Origin: Nitrosospira multiformis
Lineage (GTDB): Bacteria; Pseudomonadota; Gammaproteobacteria; Burkholderiales; Nitrosomonadaceae
Reading direction: 5' to 3'
DNA: 64,000 nucleotides
NCBI RefSeq assembly: GCF_900103165.1
Contig: NZ_FNKY01000001.1
Coordinates: 1,860,001 to 1,924,000 of the forward strand
Shown here: positions 62,852-64,000 of the stretch, one piece after another
How positions within the stretch are numbered: position 1 is the first letter of the stretch
Layout of the letters: each line of letters begins with the position of its first letter
Made by a program: the position numbers and the translations under genes
The notes under the pieces: generated by a model
Told to the model about the DNA's origin: nothing
Databases searched by the model: none
The model's input: only the letters and a program-made list of their open reading frames with translations

Positions 62852-64000
62852 ATGTCACGCTGGCAGATAGGCTTCGCTGCATCTCTCGTTTTATTGTCAT
62901 CGGCCGTCACGGCTCAACCGGCTTCCTCCGTGGAGCAGTTGCCCGGCATGACTCGGCTTATCCTGGAGCCGGTCACGCCCGAGGAATCCGAACGATTCAT
63001 ACGCAGCCGGCCAGCCCCTATCAACCTTGTGTCCCCCTTGCCGGAGCCTTCATTGCTTCCCGGCGCGCAACGCGCTGCAGGTGCCACCGCTCCGACGGGC
63101 CCCGCATCCATTGCGGAACTCGCCCGCGCCCTGAAGAACGACCCCGACCTGATCTACGAATACGTCCGCAACAACATCGAATTCTACCCGGTGTATGGCA
63201 TGCAGAAAGGTGCGGTGGGAGCGATCCTGGACGGCCAGGGCACCGCCCTGGACCAGGTGGACCTGATGGTGGCGCTGCTGCGGCAGGCGGGGTTCACAGC
63301 CAACTACATGAAGGGCGACATCAACCTGGATCCCGCGCGAGCCAGGGAATGGCTGGGGGTGGACACCGGCAACGCCTGCGCTGCGAGTCGCTTAGTGGCG
63401 AGTGGTGGAATACCCACGGTCTATACGCCAGCAGGGCCGGTCAATTGCTCGCTGCCTTTGCCGCCGCCGGTGGCGCTGATCAACTTGAAGATTACCCACT
63501 TCTGGGTCGAAGTGAACATTGGCGGCACCAACTATTATTTCGACCCCAGCTTCAAGCCGCATACCATCAAGACCGGCATCAACCTGACCGCTGCCAGCGG
63601 CTATAACGCCGCGACCTATCTCACCCAGGCGAAGAGCGGCGCAACCATTACCGCGGATACCCTTCGGGGGGCAAACCGTACCAACATCCGCAACAACCTC
63701 TCCACTTATGCCACAACGTTGGCCAATTACCTGCGCGTCAACCTGTCTGCCGCCACGCTGGACGACGCCATAGGCGGCATGACCATTATTCCGCATTCGG
63801 GCGGCAACCTGCGCCAGACCGCATTGCCTTATCAGGCCGCGCCTCCCGTCAGACTGAATGCAGCCGACGTAAACTCCTATAAAACTGTCTTGACAATCGA
63901 TTATAGAAATGCCGCGGACAATGCGACTATCCTTTCCGCTTCCCTCACATCAGATGCCATCTACGGCAAGCGCCTGACCATCACCTACAACGGCTCGCAC
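62852..64000 (+). CDS. Large secreted protein with transglutaminase-like domain (partial, runs off the window)
   Basis: The frame is open from ATG 62852 to the window edge (383 codons). It has a signal peptide (cleavage near VTAQ), a Pro-rich linker, then ELARALKNDPDLIYEYVRNN and GAVGAILDGQGTALDQVDLM with LLRQAGF: the transglutaminase-like core found in the N-terminal part of large RHS/YD proteins. THFWVEVNIGGTNYYFDPSF supplies the catalytic His/Asp part; the Cys position is Thr/Ala in GQGTALDQ, so activity is uncertain. AGGAG lies before the ATG. The rest lies outside. Confidence 0.85.
   Translation, partial: MSRWQIGFAASLVLLSSAVTAQPASSVEQLPGMTRLILEPVTPEESERFIRSRPAPINLVSPLPEPSLLPGAQRAAGATAPTGPASIAELARALKNDPDLIYEYVRNNIEFYPVYGMQKGAVGAILDGQGTALDQVDLMVALLRQAGFTANYMKGDINLDPARAREWLGVDTGNACAASRLVASGGIPTVYTPAGPVNCSLPLPPPVALINLKITHFWVEVNIGGTNYYFDPSFKPHTIKTGINLTAASGYNAATYLTQAKSGATITADTLRGANRTNIRNNLSTYATTLANYLRVNLSAATLDDAIGGMTIIPHSGGNLRQTALPYQAAPPVRLNAADVNSYKTVLTIDYRNAADNATILSASLTSDAIYGKRLTITYNGSH

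Noticed and set aside
62647-63606. 319-codon plus-strand open frame
   Set aside because: It is out of frame with the YD protein and the transglutaminase-like gene, both supported by signal peptides and motifs; GC-rich codon bias keeps the shadow frame open.

Overview
The window looks like the chromosome of a betaproteobacterium of the Nitrosomonadaceae, most likely Nitrosospira. This is an inference from gene content: PEP-CTERM proteins, a beta-type core block (EF-P, UDG, uvrC, pgsA, tRNA-Gly, tRNA-Cys), moderate GC and long intergenic spacers. No single marker proves the genus.

1-38.8 kb is mostly chromosomal. It holds a glutathionyl-hydroquinone reductase, a five-heme fusion cytochrome c, CHRD and CreA-like proteins, and a run of two phospholipase D/cardiolipin synthase genes around a DyP peroxidase and its partner. 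These are followed by a YpfJ-type metallopeptidase, a large GGDEF/EAL receptor, a SagB-type oxidoreductase next to an FAD oxidoreductase, and a DODA-type dioxygenase. Next come a polysaccharide chain-length (Wzz/GumC) protein fused to a degenerate tyrosine-recombinase domain, an aminopeptidase, a PEP-CTERM protein, a His-rich repeat protein and small secreted proteins including a Kazal protein. An OprP-like porin, an aminoglycoside kinase and the block efp / udg / 4-OT / uvrC / pgsA / tRNA-Gly / tRNA-Cys close the region. A dispersed 120-bp element with terminal inverted repeats sits just upstream of several of these genes. A separate 265-bp structured MITE-like element lies at 21.4 kb.

38.8-55.6 kb is a decayed, internally duplicated phage-like island. 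It begins with a frameshifted integrase pointing at the 3' end of tRNA-Cys, then DUF4224, an ASCH-like phage protein, a GvpU-like protein, DUF3309, an IS200-type element and a damaged IS3-family element. From 47 to 54.4 kb the same parts recur: a promoter-plus-double-terminator repeat (three copies), a small protein family with a GWPESK motif on the minus strand (four copies), a membrane-anchored spanin-like gene on the plus strand (four copies, most broken), and fragments of one more phage gene. Two CxxCxGxG zinc-finger genes lie near the two ends of the duplicated zone. A UDG-superfamily gene and a restriction-endonuclease-like gene sit between the duplicated parts.

55.6-64 kb is accessory: two membrane proteins, a secreted nuclease, a FeeM-like N-acyl amino acid synthase, a zinc-ribbon protein, a DUF72 protein, a truncated ParB pseudogene, an XRE regulator, a one-YD-repeat secreted protein and the start of a large transglutaminase-like protein that runs off the window.
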